DNA from: Chloroflexota bacterium
Lineage (GTDB): Bacteria > Chloroflexota > Limnocylindria > Limnocylindrales > CSP1-4
Length of the DNA: 5,482 nucleotides
NCBI GenBank assembly: GCA_025355255.1
Contig: JANYAA010000098.1
Coordinates: 1 to 5,482 of the forward strand
Reading direction: 5' to 3'
Shown: positions 1 through 5,482 of the stretch, piece by piece
Position numbering within the stretch: position 1 is the stretch's first letter
Layout: every line of letters begins with the position of its first letter
The notes under the pieces: model-generated
What the model was told of the DNA's origin: nothing
What the model saw: only the letters and a program-made list of their open reading frames with translations
Database searches by the model: none
Position numbers and translations under genes: made by a program

Positions 1-417
1 GCCGGCGCTTCCGGAGGCGTTGTTGGTTGGCGTGGTGGGCGTAGTGGTCGCAGGGCCGGCGCCGGTGGCGCGGGCTGCCTCAGCCTCGTGCATCTGCCGG
101 TGCATCTCGCCCATCCAGGTGCGGCGCGGATCGCCATCGGCGAAGCGGTTGCCCCAGGGGCCGTGCCCGCTCCATAGGCCCTGCGCCCAATCGCCGTGCA
201 TGCGGTGCCGACGGCGTGCGCCGCCAATCGCCAATGCGATGGCGAACAGGACGAAGAGGAAGAACAGGCCGCCAATGTGCGGTCCGCCCAGCAGCAGCCA
301 CACCGCAGGGTTGCCGGTGCCGCCGGCAACAGCTGAGGCGACGCCCGCCTGGAAGCCGAGCGTGCCCGCGGCAACAGCGACGAGCCCGAAGAAGAAGACG
401 CCGAGGATTGCGCGCAT
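1..417 (-). CDS. Small two-helix membrane protein of unknown function, C-terminus cut off by the window edge
   Basis: The minus strand reads open from ATG at 417-415 to the left edge, giving 139 residues with no stop, so the gene continues outside the window. Residues 1-31 (MRAILGVFFFGLVAVAAG...) form one hydrophobic segment. Residues 38-66, rich in Leu, Phe, Ile and Ala, form a second. A basic RRRHR cluster at 68-72 follows, so both ends probably face the cytoplasm. The tail has Trp/Gly/His-rich stretches (LWSGHGPWGNRF), then DPRRTWMGEMHRQMHEAE (97-114), probably an amphipathic helix, then a low-complexity Thr/Pro/Ala/Gly/Asn end. From memory, small proteins with two helices, a WGHGPWG-like stretch and a DPRRxW..xHRxMHE helix occur in Chloroflexota and Actinobacteria, but I know no function for them. 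A GGAG (complement of 431-434) lies 13 bases before the ATG, which is rather far. Other ORFs over these bases are Arg/Pro/Cys-rich, lack membrane segments and look like shadows. Confidence 0.72.
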   Translation of the reverse strand, partial: MRAILGVFFFGLVAVAAGTLGFQAGVASAVAGGTGNPAVWLLLGGPHIGGLFFLFVLFAIALAIGGARRRHRMHGDWAQGLWSGHGPWGNRFADGDPRRTWMGEMHRQMHEAEAARATGAGPATTTPTTPTNNASGSAG

Positions 418-439
418 GTGTCTGTGTGATCTCCGTTGT

Positions 440-460
440 GGCGACCTTTGGGCGGTCGCC
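440..460 (-). promoter_or_regulatory. Hairpin in the presumed leader of the membrane-protein gene
   Basis: GGCGACC at 440-446 and GGTCGCC at 454-460 form a perfect 7-bp stem around a 7-base loop. On the minus strand the hairpin ends 22 bases before the ATG at 417 and 5 bases before the candidate GGAG at 434-431. If transcribed in the leader it could influence ribosome access or message stability. The structure is plain in the sequence; the role is inferred. Confidence 0.4.
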
Positions 461-558
461 GTGCTTGATGGAGACCACTCTCTGCCCGAGATGTGCAGAA
501 GTTGTGCGTGCAGCGTGCAGGTTCGGCCGATATGCGCTGCGGCCCGGACCGTCGAGTC

Positions 559-574
559 CGTAACACTCACCCGA
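559..574 (-). repeat. GGTGAGTG motif, copy A
   Basis: On the minus strand this reads TCGGGTGAGTGTTACG. It matches copies B (630-644) and C (691-706) across a 13-base core, differing in the core only by T for G in GTGTTAC. A TTGCAC (complement of 579-584) lies just upstream on the minus strand, so the copy could sit within a weak promoter reading toward the membrane-protein gene. It abuts a small hairpin, CGGAC/GTCCG, at 545-560. Confidence 0.45.
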
Positions 575-584
575 TGCGTGCAAA

Positions 585-599
585 GCCCTCGTCGAGGGC
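585..599. repeat. Short perfect inverted repeat
   Basis: GCCCTC at 585-590 and GAGGGC at 594-599 form a 6-bp stem around a 3-base loop (GTC). No T-run follows on either strand, so it does not look like a classical intrinsic terminator. It lies between motif copies A and B. Confidence 0.4.
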
Positions 600-623
600 G
601 GGGCGTGGCCTGGATGCCCCAAA

Positions 624-661
624 GCAGCTCGTACCACTCACCGGGGGCTGGTATGAGCTGC
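624..661. repeat. Long hairpin enclosing motif copy B
   Basis: The bases at 624-636 (GCAGCTCGTACCA) pair with 649-661 (TGGTATGAGCTGC) over 13 bp, with a single G-T wobble and a 12-base loop rich in C and G. Motif copy B (630-644, reading CCGGTGAGTGGTACG on the minus strand) forms part of the left arm and loop. On the minus strand the stem is followed by only three T residues, so termination is possible but not well supported. Part of the left arm can pair instead with 694-705. Confidence 0.55.
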
Positions 662-674
662 TGACGGTCCGGCG

Positions 675-711
675 CGTGCCGTAGCACCACCCGGGTGAGT
701 GGTACGGCACG
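675..711. repeat. Near-palindromic hairpin carrying motif copy C
   Basis: CGTGCCGTA at 675-683 pairs perfectly with TACGGCACG at 703-711. Inside, after a G-G mismatch, the stem continues as CAC/GTG on each side of one bulged A (698) and closes on a CCGG loop (691-694). This gives about 15 base pairs. The right half holds motif copy C (CCGGGTGAGTGGTACG, 691-706) on the plus strand. It may be a palindromic binding site or a structured end to phosphofructokinase transcripts. Confidence 0.5.
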
Positions 712-728
712 GCGGAGCCCAAGCGGCC

Positions 729-743
729 GGCCCGCATCGGGCC
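729..743 (-). terminator. Possible terminator hairpin of the phosphofructokinase gene
   Basis: On the minus strand GGCCCG-ATG-CGGGCC begins at the base right after the TGA stop (746-744). It is a perfect 6-bp GC stem with a 3-base loop. Only CTT, not a U-tract, follows, so this would be the U-less hairpin type seen in GC-rich genomes. Position supports it; the missing U-run weakens it. Confidence 0.4.
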
Positions 744-1868
744 TCAGTCGCCCAGGCAGGTCCCCACGTTGCGTGCCGCGCGCACCCAGGCGTGGTCCGG
801 CGGCACCGTGTTGCGCCTCCCGGCTACCTTCGCCAGCGGCACCGCCGCGATACCGTCGCCCTGCGCAGCAACCATGACGCCCCACGTGCCTGCGGCCACG
901 AAGTCCGCAGCGGCGGTGCCCAGACGAGTGGCGAGCAGGCGGTCAATGGGTGACGGCGTCCCGCCGCGCTGCACGTAGCCCAGAATGGTCACACGCGACT
1001 CCAGCCCGGTCAGCTGCTCCAGCTGCTGCGTCAGGCGGAGCGTGTTGCCCTCGTGCTGCAGCTCAAGCTTGACGATCTCCGCCTTCGCCGCCTCGCGGGC
1101 GATCGGATCCTTTGTGACAGTCACGCGCGCCTCGGCTGCGGCCAGCGCCTTGGCGTCGTCAACGTTGCGGGCGCCCTCGGCGACGGCCACGATCGAGAAG
1201 TTGGTGCCCTTCCTGACGCGATCGCGGATGGCGTTGGCGATGCTGCCGATGGAGTAGGGGATCTCCGGGATGAGGATCACGTCCGCGCCGCCCGCGAGGC
1301 CCGCCCCAAGCGTCAGCCAGCCCGCGCGATGCCCCATCACCTCGGCCACGATGATCCGGTGGTGGCTGTGCGCCGTTGAGTGCAGCCGGTCGATCGCCTC
1401 GGTGGCGATCTCGAGCGCCGTCGCAAAGCCAAATGTGGCATCGGTGCCCGCAACGTCGTTGTCGATGGTCTTCGGCAGCGTCAGCACGTTGAGCCCCGCG
1501 CGGGACAGGCGCAGCGCGTTCTTGGCCGTGCCGCCGCCGCCCAGGCAGACGAGGCCCTCGAGCCGCTCCTTGCGGCAGACCTCGAGGATCTGGTCGGTGA
1601 CGTCGCGGACCTCGCCGTCCGTGAGCATCCTCGTGGGCTTGTCGCGGCTGGTGCCGAGGATCGTCCCGCCAATCGTCAGGATCCCGGCCAGCTGCTTCTT
1701 CTGGAGCAAGGTCCTGCGGTTCTCTGCGAGACCGCGGAAGCCGTCGCGGAAGCCGACCACCTCAAACCCGTAGGTGCCGATGGCCGCCTTGCCGAAGCCG
1801 CGGATTGCAGCGTTGAGCCCGGGGCTGTCGCCGCCCGCGGTGAGGATCCCGACGCGCCGTGTTGCCAT
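744..1868 (-). CDS. pfkA: 6-phosphofructokinase, PfkA family, probably ATP-dependent
   Basis: The 374-aa product phosphorylates fructose 6-phosphate to fructose 1,6-bisphosphate in the cytoplasm, the committing step of glycolysis. Family motifs appear in order: phosphate-binding GGDSPGLN (12-19), GTSR (72-75), GGGGT (110-114), LPKTIDND (131-138) with catalytic base D136, SHHR (168-171), [10 protein letters not shown] (176-185), [12 protein letters not shown] (191-202), VAEG (229-232) and [11 protein letters not shown] (295-305). Two positions stand out. The usual GGDG is GGGG, losing the Mg-linked Asp. G113 with K133 is the Gly/Lys pair known from Streptomyces-type ATP enzymes; PPi enzymes have Asp/Lys. 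Residues 233-285 hold a charged helical insertion absent from E. coli PfkA (320 aa), explaining the extra length. I chose ATG 1868 because [13 protein letters not shown] begins at the family's usual place; an in-frame ATG at 1964 would add 32 unlike residues and overlap polA. No Shine-Dalgarno site is visible. The gene is divergent from polA. Confidence 0.93.
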   Translation of the reverse strand: MATRRVGILTAGGDSPGLNAAIRGFGKAAIGTYGFEVVGFRDGFRGLAENRRTLLQKKQLAGILTIGGTILGTSRDKPTRMLTDGEVRDVTDQILEVCRKERLEGLVCLGGGGTAKNALRLSRAGLNVLTLPKTIDNDVAGTDATFGFATALEIATEAIDRLHSTAHSHHRIIVAEVMGHRAGWLTLGAGLAGGADVILIPEIPYSIGSIANAIRDRVRKGTNFSIVAVAEGARNVDDAKALAAAEARVTVTKDPIAREAAKAEIVKLELQHEGNTLRLTQQLEQLTGLESRVTILGYVQRGGTPSPIDRLLATRLGTAAADFVAAGTWGVMVAAQGDGIAAVPLAKVAGRRNTVPPDHAWVRAARNVGTCLGD

Positions 1869-1874
1869 GAGGCC

Positions 1875-1880
1875 AGAATA
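1875..1880 (-). promoter_or_regulatory. Candidate -10 box of the phosphofructokinase gene
   Basis: On the minus strand TATTCT lies 6 bases before the ATG at 1868 and matches TATAAT at four of six positions. Transcription from it would begin at or next to the start codon, giving a leaderless message, in keeping with the absence of a ribosome binding site. I see no convincing -35 box. Confidence 0.4.
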
Positions 1881-1902
1881 CGGGGTGCGATGCGGCCCCG
1901 GC

Positions 1903-1917
1903 GTACCCCGCGGGTAC
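1903..1917. promoter_or_regulatory. Inverted repeat GTACCC-CGC-GGGTAC in the divergent promoter region
   Basis: GTACCC at 1903-1908 and GGGTAC at 1912-1917 are a perfect 6-bp inverted repeat with a 3-base spacer. The right arm overlaps the presumed polA -10 hexamer (1915-1920), and the element lies within the 58 bases between two divergent genes. This is a plausible place for a repressor site, but short palindromes are common in GC-rich DNA. Confidence 0.35.
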
Positions 1918-1920
1918 ACT
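1915..1920 (+). promoter_or_regulatory. Candidate -10 box of polA
   Basis: TACACT lies 6 bases before the GTG start at 1927 and matches TATAAT at four of six positions. The spacing would put the transcription start at or beside the GTG, so polA would be leaderless. No -35 box is evident 16-18 bases upstream. Confidence 0.4.
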
Positions 1921-1926
1921 TCGGCC

Positions 1927-4884
1927 GTGGAACGCCTCCTGATGCTTGATGGCAACGGCCTCATCTACCGTGGCTACTTCGCGCTGATCGACCAGCCGCT
2001 GACCACGTCGAAGGGCGAGCTGGTCACCGCGATCTTCGGCTTCACCAACATCGTCCTGCGCGCCATCGCGGACACGAAGCCGGACCACATCGCGGTTGCC
2101 TTTGACCTGGGCAAGCCCACGTTCCGCCACGAGCGCTACGCCGAATACAAGGGCACGCGTCAGCGGATGCCCGACGACATGCGGATCCAGATCCCGCGCG
2201 TCCGGGAAGTGGTGGCCGCCATGGGCATCCCCGTGTATGAGCGTGAGGGATTTGAGGCGGACGACGTGATCGCCACGCTCACCGGACAAGCCGTCGCCAA
2301 AGGTCTGGAGACGATCATCCTGACGGGCGATCTGGACATGCTCCAGCTCGTGGACGAGCACACGCGGCTAATGGTCTCGCTGCGCGGCGGCATCGCCAAC
2401 ACCGTCGCGTACGACATCGAGCGCATCAACGAGCGCTGGGGTCTGCGCGCGGCGCAGATGCTCGACTACAAGGCGCTCAAGGGCGACCCGTCCGACAACA
2501 TCCCGGGTATCCCGGGTGTGGGCGAAAAGACGGCGGCCAAGCTGATCGCCACGTGGGGCAGCCTCGACGCGCTGTACGAGAACATCGACCAGGTGGCGCC
2601 GGTCAAGCTGCAGCCGCTGCTTGCGGAGCATCGCGGGACCGTGATGGAGAGCCGGGAGCTGATGCGGCTCATCCGAGATGTGGACGTTGTGCTGGATCCG
2701 GACCGCGGGCGGGTGGGGGACTACGATCGCGAGGCCGTGGTGCGGCTGTTCCGTGAGTTTGAGTTCCGGACGCTGATTGACCGGCTGCCGCCGTTGTTGG
2801 GCGAGCGCCCTGAGGAGGCGCGGGCGTTGCTGCGCGAGGCCCGCGAGGGCTCAATGGGCGCCTCGAAGTCGAATGCGCCCGGCGGCGCAACCGCGGCCAA
2901 GGCGCCTGGTGCGCCCAGACCTGATGCTGGCCAACTGTCGCTGATGATGGACTTCGATGAGGTGCGAACCGGCTCGGGCGGCTTCGGCGCCGCCGGCGGC
3001 ATCACCACCACGCCGCCAGCCGTTGAGGCACGGGCGCAGGCGCTGGCCGAGGCGTTGGGCGACTTGCCCGGTGCCCTGGCTGCCGCGCTGATTGACCCGG
3101 GGCGGATTGGCGTTGTGGGCCCGGATGGCGTCGCCGCGCTGGAGCCGTGGCTCCGGGGTCTCGCGGTTGTGGGTATTGCGCAGGTGCTCAGTGAGCTGCG
3201 GCCGTTGGCCGGTGTGCCTCAGGCGCTCGCGGTGGCGGGCGAGGACGGGCGGGTTGTGGCAGCGGACGGGCCCGAGGCGGCTGTTGCGCTGCGTCATCTC
3301 GTGGAGGCGGCGGGTACCCCGCTAGTTGGTCACGAGGTGAAGGCGCTGCTCACGGCGCGTTTCGCCGAGGATGCGGACGCCCCGGCCACGCCCATCGCGT
3401 TTGACACCCAGATCGCCGCGTACCTGGTGAACGCCGCGCTGCGCGCCCAGAAGATCGCCGATGTCGTTGCCGAGCGGCTGGACCAGGTGCTGCCGCCAAC
3501 CGCTGCGGGTCTGCCGCCCACGGCCGTGGCCGGGCTTGAGGCGCTTGCCGCCTTGGCTGTCAGACCGTCACTTGAGCTCTCGCTCCGCGACGAGGGCGCC
3601 GAACGCCTGTTCCACGAGATTGAGCTGCCGCTGATCCCCATCCTCGCGCGGATGGAGGCGGCGGGCATCGCGCTGGACCGTGACGCCCTGGCGAATCTTG
3701 ATCGCGAGTTCGCCACGGAGATCGAGCGGCTTGAGACGGAGATCTACGCCGCCGTGGGGCACCGGTTCACCATCGGCTCGCCCAAGCAGCTTGGCGAGAT
3801 CCTGTTTGAGGAGCTGCACCTCCCCCACGGGCGCAAGACGAAGACCGGCTACTCGACGGACGCGACGGTTCTGGAGGAGCTGCGCGGCGTCCATCCGGTG
3901 GTTCAGCCTGTGCTTGACTGGCGCATCTACACAAAGCTGCGCTCCACCTACGTAGAGGCGCTGCCCAACCTGATCGGGCCAGACGGCCGGCTCCACACGC
4001 TGTTCAACCAGGCCGTGGCGGCGACGGGGCGGCTGTCATCATCCGACCCGAACCTCCAAAACATCCCCATCCGCACGCCGCTGGGCCGACGGATCCGCCA
4101 CGCCTTCGTGTCGGACTCGCCGGACACGACGCTGGTGGCCGCTGATTACAGCCAGATTGAGCTGCGAATCATCGCCCACGTCTCGGGCGATGAGCATCTG
4201 GCCGACGCCTTCGCACGCGAGGCCGACATCCACCGCGAGACCGCCGCGCGCGTGCTCCACAAGGATGCGGCGGACGTGACCTCAGATGAGCGCTCGATGG
4301 CCAAGATGGTGAACTTCGGTCTGGCCTACGGGATGAGCGACTTTGGGCTCTCGTCCCGCGCCGGGATCAGCCAGGCGGAGGCGCGCGAGTTCATCCAGGG
4401 CTACTTCCTTGCGTACGGCGGCATCGGCCGCTACATGACGCACATACGTGAGACGGCGGCCGAGGTGGGCTACGTCGCCACGTTGCTTGGACGGCGGCGC
4501 CGCATCCCGGAGCTGAGCTCCTCCAACGGGGCGCTGCGAGCGGCCGGCGAGCGGATGGCGATCAACATGCCGATCCAGGGGACGGCCGCCGACATTGTGA
4601 AGATCGCGATGATCCGCATGGACCGGGCACTGCGCGACGGCGGGTTCCGTGCTCGGCTCCTGCTCTCCGTCCACGACGAGCTGCTCCTTGAGGCGCCGCG
4701 CACCGAGGTGGACCGCCTGATACCGGTGCTGCGTGAGGCGATGGAGGGCGCGCTGCCGCTGTCCGTCGCCCTCACCGTGGAGGTCAAGGTGGGCGACTCG
4801 TGGGAAGGCATGACGCCCGTCTCACGCCGCGACGCCGTGCTGGCCGAGGCGGACACCGAACCCGAGGAACTTGGCGCCGGCTGA
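1927..4884 (+). CDS. polA: DNA polymerase I with 5' nuclease and a degenerate 3'-5' exonuclease domain
   Basis: The 985-aa enzyme fills gaps and removes RNA primers or damaged strands in replication and repair. Residues 1-290 are the 5' nuclease: LMLDGNG (D8), AFDLGKP (D60), [10 protein letters not shown] (109-118), [10 protein letters not shown] (133-142) and [18 protein letters not shown] (186-203), all metal ligands present. Residues 295-368 are an Ala/Gly/Pro linker. Residues 370-550 have the proofreading fold's place and its [11 protein letters not shown] strand (492-502), but no Asp-x-Glu motif, Leu474 where E. coli has D424, and no Y-x-x-x-D motif, so proofreading is probably lost, as in Taq. 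Residues 555-985 are the polymerase: [15 protein letters not shown] (700-714), motif A DYSQIELR (D740), motif B R789-K793-F797-Y801, [13 protein letters not shown] (880-892) and motif C VHDE (D917). F797 corresponds to E. coli F762. GTG 1927 is chosen because ERLLMLDGN begins where the family starts; ATG 1942 is an alternative. An ATG at 1774 would run antisense through the phosphofructokinase gene. Confidence 0.96.
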   Translation: MERLLMLDGNGLIYRGYFALIDQPLTTSKGELVTAIFGFTNIVLRAIADTKPDHIAVAFDLGKPTFRHERYAEYKGTRQRMPDDMRIQIPRVREVVAAMGIPVYEREGFEADDVIATLTGQAVAKGLETIILTGDLDMLQLVDEHTRLMVSLRGGIANTVAYDIERINERWGLRAAQMLDYKALKGDPSDNIPGIPGVGEKTAAKLIATWGSLDALYENIDQVAPVKLQPLLAEHRGTVMESRELMRLIRDVDVVLDPDRGRVGDYDREAVVRLFREFEFRTLIDRLPPLLGERPEEARALLREAREGSMGASKSNAPGGATAAKAPGAPRPDAGQLSLMMDFDEVRTGSGGFGAAGGITTTPPAVEARAQALAEALGDLPGALAAALIDPGRIGVVGPDGVAALEPWLRGLAVVGIAQVLSELRPLAGVPQALAVAGEDGRVVAADGPEAAVALRHLVEAAGTPLVGHEVKALLTARFAEDADAPATPIAFDTQIAAYLVNAALRAQKIADVVAERLDQVLPPTAAGLPPTAVAGLEALAALAVRPSLELSLRDEGAERLFHEIELPLIPILARMEAAGIALDRDALANLDREFATEIERLETEIYAAVGHRFTIGSPKQLGEILFEELHLPHGRKTKTGYSTDATVLEELRGVHPVVQPVLDWRIYTKLRSTYVEALPNLIGPDGRLHTLFNQAVAATGRLSSSDPNLQNIPIRTPLGRRIRHAFVSDSPDTTLVAADYSQIELRIIAHVSGDEHLADAFAREADIHRETAARVLHKDAADVTSDERSMAKMVNFGLAYGMSDFGLSSRAGISQAEAREFIQGYFLAYGGIGRYMTHIRETAAEVGYVATLLGRRRRIPELSSSNGALRAAGERMAINMPIQGTAADIVKIAMIRMDRALRDGGFRARLLLSVHDELLLEAPRTEVDRLIPVLREAMEGALPLSVALTVEVKVGDSWEGMTPVSRRDAVLAEADTEPEELGAG

Positions 4885-4890
4885 CGTCGC

Positions 4891-4911
4891 GGCCGCGTGC
4901 GCGCACGGGCC
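4891..4911 (+). terminator. Hairpin between polA and mutM, possible weak terminator
   Basis: GGCC, a bulged G, CGTG, loop CGCG, CACG and GGCC form an 8-bp GC stem starting 6 bases after the polA stop. No T-run follows (AGACGCCC). It might end part of the polA message or stabilise its 3' end. With a separate candidate promoter for mutM just downstream, a boundary here is reasonable but unproven. Confidence 0.3.
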
Positions 4912-4936
4912 AGACGCCCACTCGCCCCACCTGTCA

Positions 4937-4942
4937 TATCGT
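4937..4942 (+). promoter_or_regulatory. Candidate -10 box of mutM
   Basis: TATCGT lies 7 bases before the ATG at 4950 and matches TATAAT at four of six positions. It sits in the only AT-richer patch of the 65-base gap after polA. No Shine-Dalgarno site lies between it and the ATG, so a leaderless start is possible. No clear -35 box is seen. Confidence 0.35.
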
Positions 4943-4949
4943 CTGCGCG

Positions 4950-5482
4950 ATGCCCGAACTCCCCGAAGTCGAGACCGTTGTGCGCGATCTCCGGCGCCAC
5001 CTGCTGCCAGACGGCAGCCGGCCTGCACCGGTGATTGTGGCTGCCCGCGTGGTCTGGCCCGGCACGCTCCGCGACGGGGACCCGCAGGCGTTTGTCGCGG
5101 GTGTGACTGGTCACCGCATCGAGGCGGTTGGGCGGCGCGGCAAGCTCATCGTGGTGGACCTCAACGGCGGCGCATTCCTGACGATCCACCTCAAAATGAC
5201 CGGCCAGATCTTCGTGGTCATGGCCGCCATCCCGCATGACCCGTACGAGCGGCTGGCGCTGATCCTCGATGACGGGCGCGAGGTGCGCTTCCGCGACATC
5301 CGCAAGTTTGGCCGGATTGGCCTCTACAGCGCCGACGACGACCCGTTTGACGAGCTTGGCCCGGAGCCGCTGGACCCGCGCTTCACGCTGCGCGAGTTCC
5401 GCTCGATCATCCGCGGTCGGCGCGCGCGGCTCAAACCGCTGCTGGTGAACCAGTCGTTCATGGTGGGCGTCGGCAACATCTA
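4950..5482 (+). CDS. mutM: Formamidopyrimidine-DNA glycosylase, C-terminus cut off by the window edge
   Basis: The reading frame from ATG 4950 is open to the right edge, giving 177 residues and part of one more codon; the family is usually about 270-290 aa. The enzyme removes oxidised purines such as 8-oxoguanine and FapyG and cleaves the strand by beta,delta-elimination. MPELPEVETV is the diagnostic N-terminus: P2 is the Schiff-base nucleophile and E3 and E6 are catalytic. GRRGKLI (61-67) carries K65, matching the E. coli K57 region. IHLKMTGQ (79-86), FRDIRKFGRIGLY (114-126) with the DNA-binding arginines, LGPEPL (136-141), and LKPLLVNQ...GVGNI (161-177) with K162 and N176 follow in the normal order. 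The C-terminal zinc finger that completes Fpg is beyond the window. The start is fixed by the need for Pro at position 2. The gene follows polA by 65 bases; the order polA-mutM is known in other bacteria and fits base-excision repair. Confidence 0.95.
   Translation, partial: MPELPEVETVVRDLRRHLLPDGSRPAPVIVAARVVWPGTLRDGDPQAFVAGVTGHRIEAVGRRGKLIVVDLNGGAFLTIHLKMTGQIFVVMAAIPHDPYERLALILDDGREVRFRDIRKFGRIGLYSADDDPFDELGPEPLDPRFTLREFRSIIRGRRARLKPLLVNQSFMVGVGNI

Larger units (their letters stand above)
418..743. other. Non-coding, repeat-rich intergenic region
   Basis: This 326-base gap lies between the 3' end of the phosphofructokinase gene and the start of the membrane-protein gene, both on the minus strand. 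Nothing in it translates into a convincing protein. It contains at least six inverted repeats (440-460, 545-560, 585-599, 624-661, 675-711 and 729-743) and three copies of a motif close to CGGGTGAGTGGTACG. It should hold the terminator of the phosphofructokinase gene and the promoter and leader of the membrane-protein gene. I could not match it to a known riboswitch or tRNA. Confidence 0.75.

Noticed and set aside
507..520. Tandem CGTGCAG CGTGCAG
   Set aside because: Two copies of a 7-mer in GC-rich non-coding DNA is not enough to support a repeat array or a binding-site cluster.
576..625. Resemblance to a c-di-GMP riboswitch (GTGCAAAGCC followed by paired GC arms)
   Set aside because: The other conserved half (the GGCAAACC-type tetraloop-receptor part) is absent and no suitable downstream gene lies on the plus strand.
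20..664. Complete ORFs on both strands in the left region (20-664 plus, 80-637 minus, 216-563 plus)
   Set aside because: Their products are rich in Arg, Pro, Cys and Ala without ordered motifs, they disagree with one another, and they overlap the hairpin-rich region. The edge-truncated frame from 417 has membrane segments and is more convincing.
675..711. Resemblance of GTGAGTGGTACGGCACG to a T-box GGGTGGTACCGCG element
   Set aside because: The match is partial, there is no specifier-loop stem upstream, and no aminoacyl-tRNA synthetase or amino-acid gene follows.
1774..1926. Extended polA N-terminus from ATG 1774
   Set aside because: The extra 51 residues are antisense to the start of the phosphofructokinase gene and resemble no PolA N-terminus; GTG 1927 aligns with the family.
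1270..1949. Plus-strand ORFs across the phosphofructokinase gene
   Set aside because: They lie fully antisense to a gene whose family motifs run end to end. High GC content produces such open antisense frames.
1869..1964. Extended phosphofructokinase N-terminus from ATG 1964
   Set aside because: It adds 32 Arg/Pro/Ser-rich residues before the canonical [10 protein letters not shown] start and would overlap the polA coding sequence.
4470..5237. 255-aa minus-strand ORF across the end of polA and the start of mutM
   Set aside because: It is antisense to polymerase motif C and to the diagnostic MutM N-terminus, and its product has no recognisable features.
1..5482. CRISPR arrays, insertion sequences, tRNA or rRNA genes, toxin-antitoxin or phage genes
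   Set aside because: No regularly spaced repeats, transposase motifs, cloverleaf or rRNA-like sequence was seen. The genes present are housekeeping genes with uniform composition.

Overview
This GC-rich window (about two thirds G+C by eye) is ordinary bacterial chromosome carrying four protein-coding genes, two of them cut by the window edges. The likely source is a high-GC member of the Chloroflexota or a relative such as Thermomicrobia. This rests on the composition, the phosphofructokinase subfamily, a PolA with an eroded proofreading domain, and start codons without Shine-Dalgarno sites. The assignment is an inference from style, not a database match.

Layout. From 417 down to the left edge, on the minus strand, is the N-terminal part of a small two-helix membrane protein of unknown function. 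From 418 to 743 lies a 326-base non-coding stretch dense in inverted repeats. It holds three copies of a motif close to CGGGTGAGTGGTACG. From 1868 down to 744, on the minus strand, is a complete 6-phosphofructokinase (374 aa). After a 58-base divergent promoter region, a complete DNA polymerase I (985 aa) runs on the plus strand from a GTG at 1927 to 4884. A 65-base gap with a hairpin follows, then the N-terminal two thirds of formamidopyrimidine-DNA glycosylase (MutM/Fpg) from 4950 to the right edge.

How the genes relate. polA and mutM form a DNA-repair pair: MutM excises oxidised bases and nicks the strand, and Pol I removes and refills the damaged stretch. The same gene order is known in other bacteria, for example Bacillus. 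The phosphofructokinase gene is divergent and metabolically unrelated, sharing only the promoter region. The three recognisable genes each have a -10-like hexamer only 6 to 7 bases before the start codon and no visible ribosome binding site, which suggests leaderless transcripts.

No mobile element, CRISPR array, tRNA, rRNA or clearly novel system is visible. The parts most worth a second look are the repeat-rich 418-743 region, the altered GGDG motif of the phosphofructokinase, and the missing proofreading residues of PolA.
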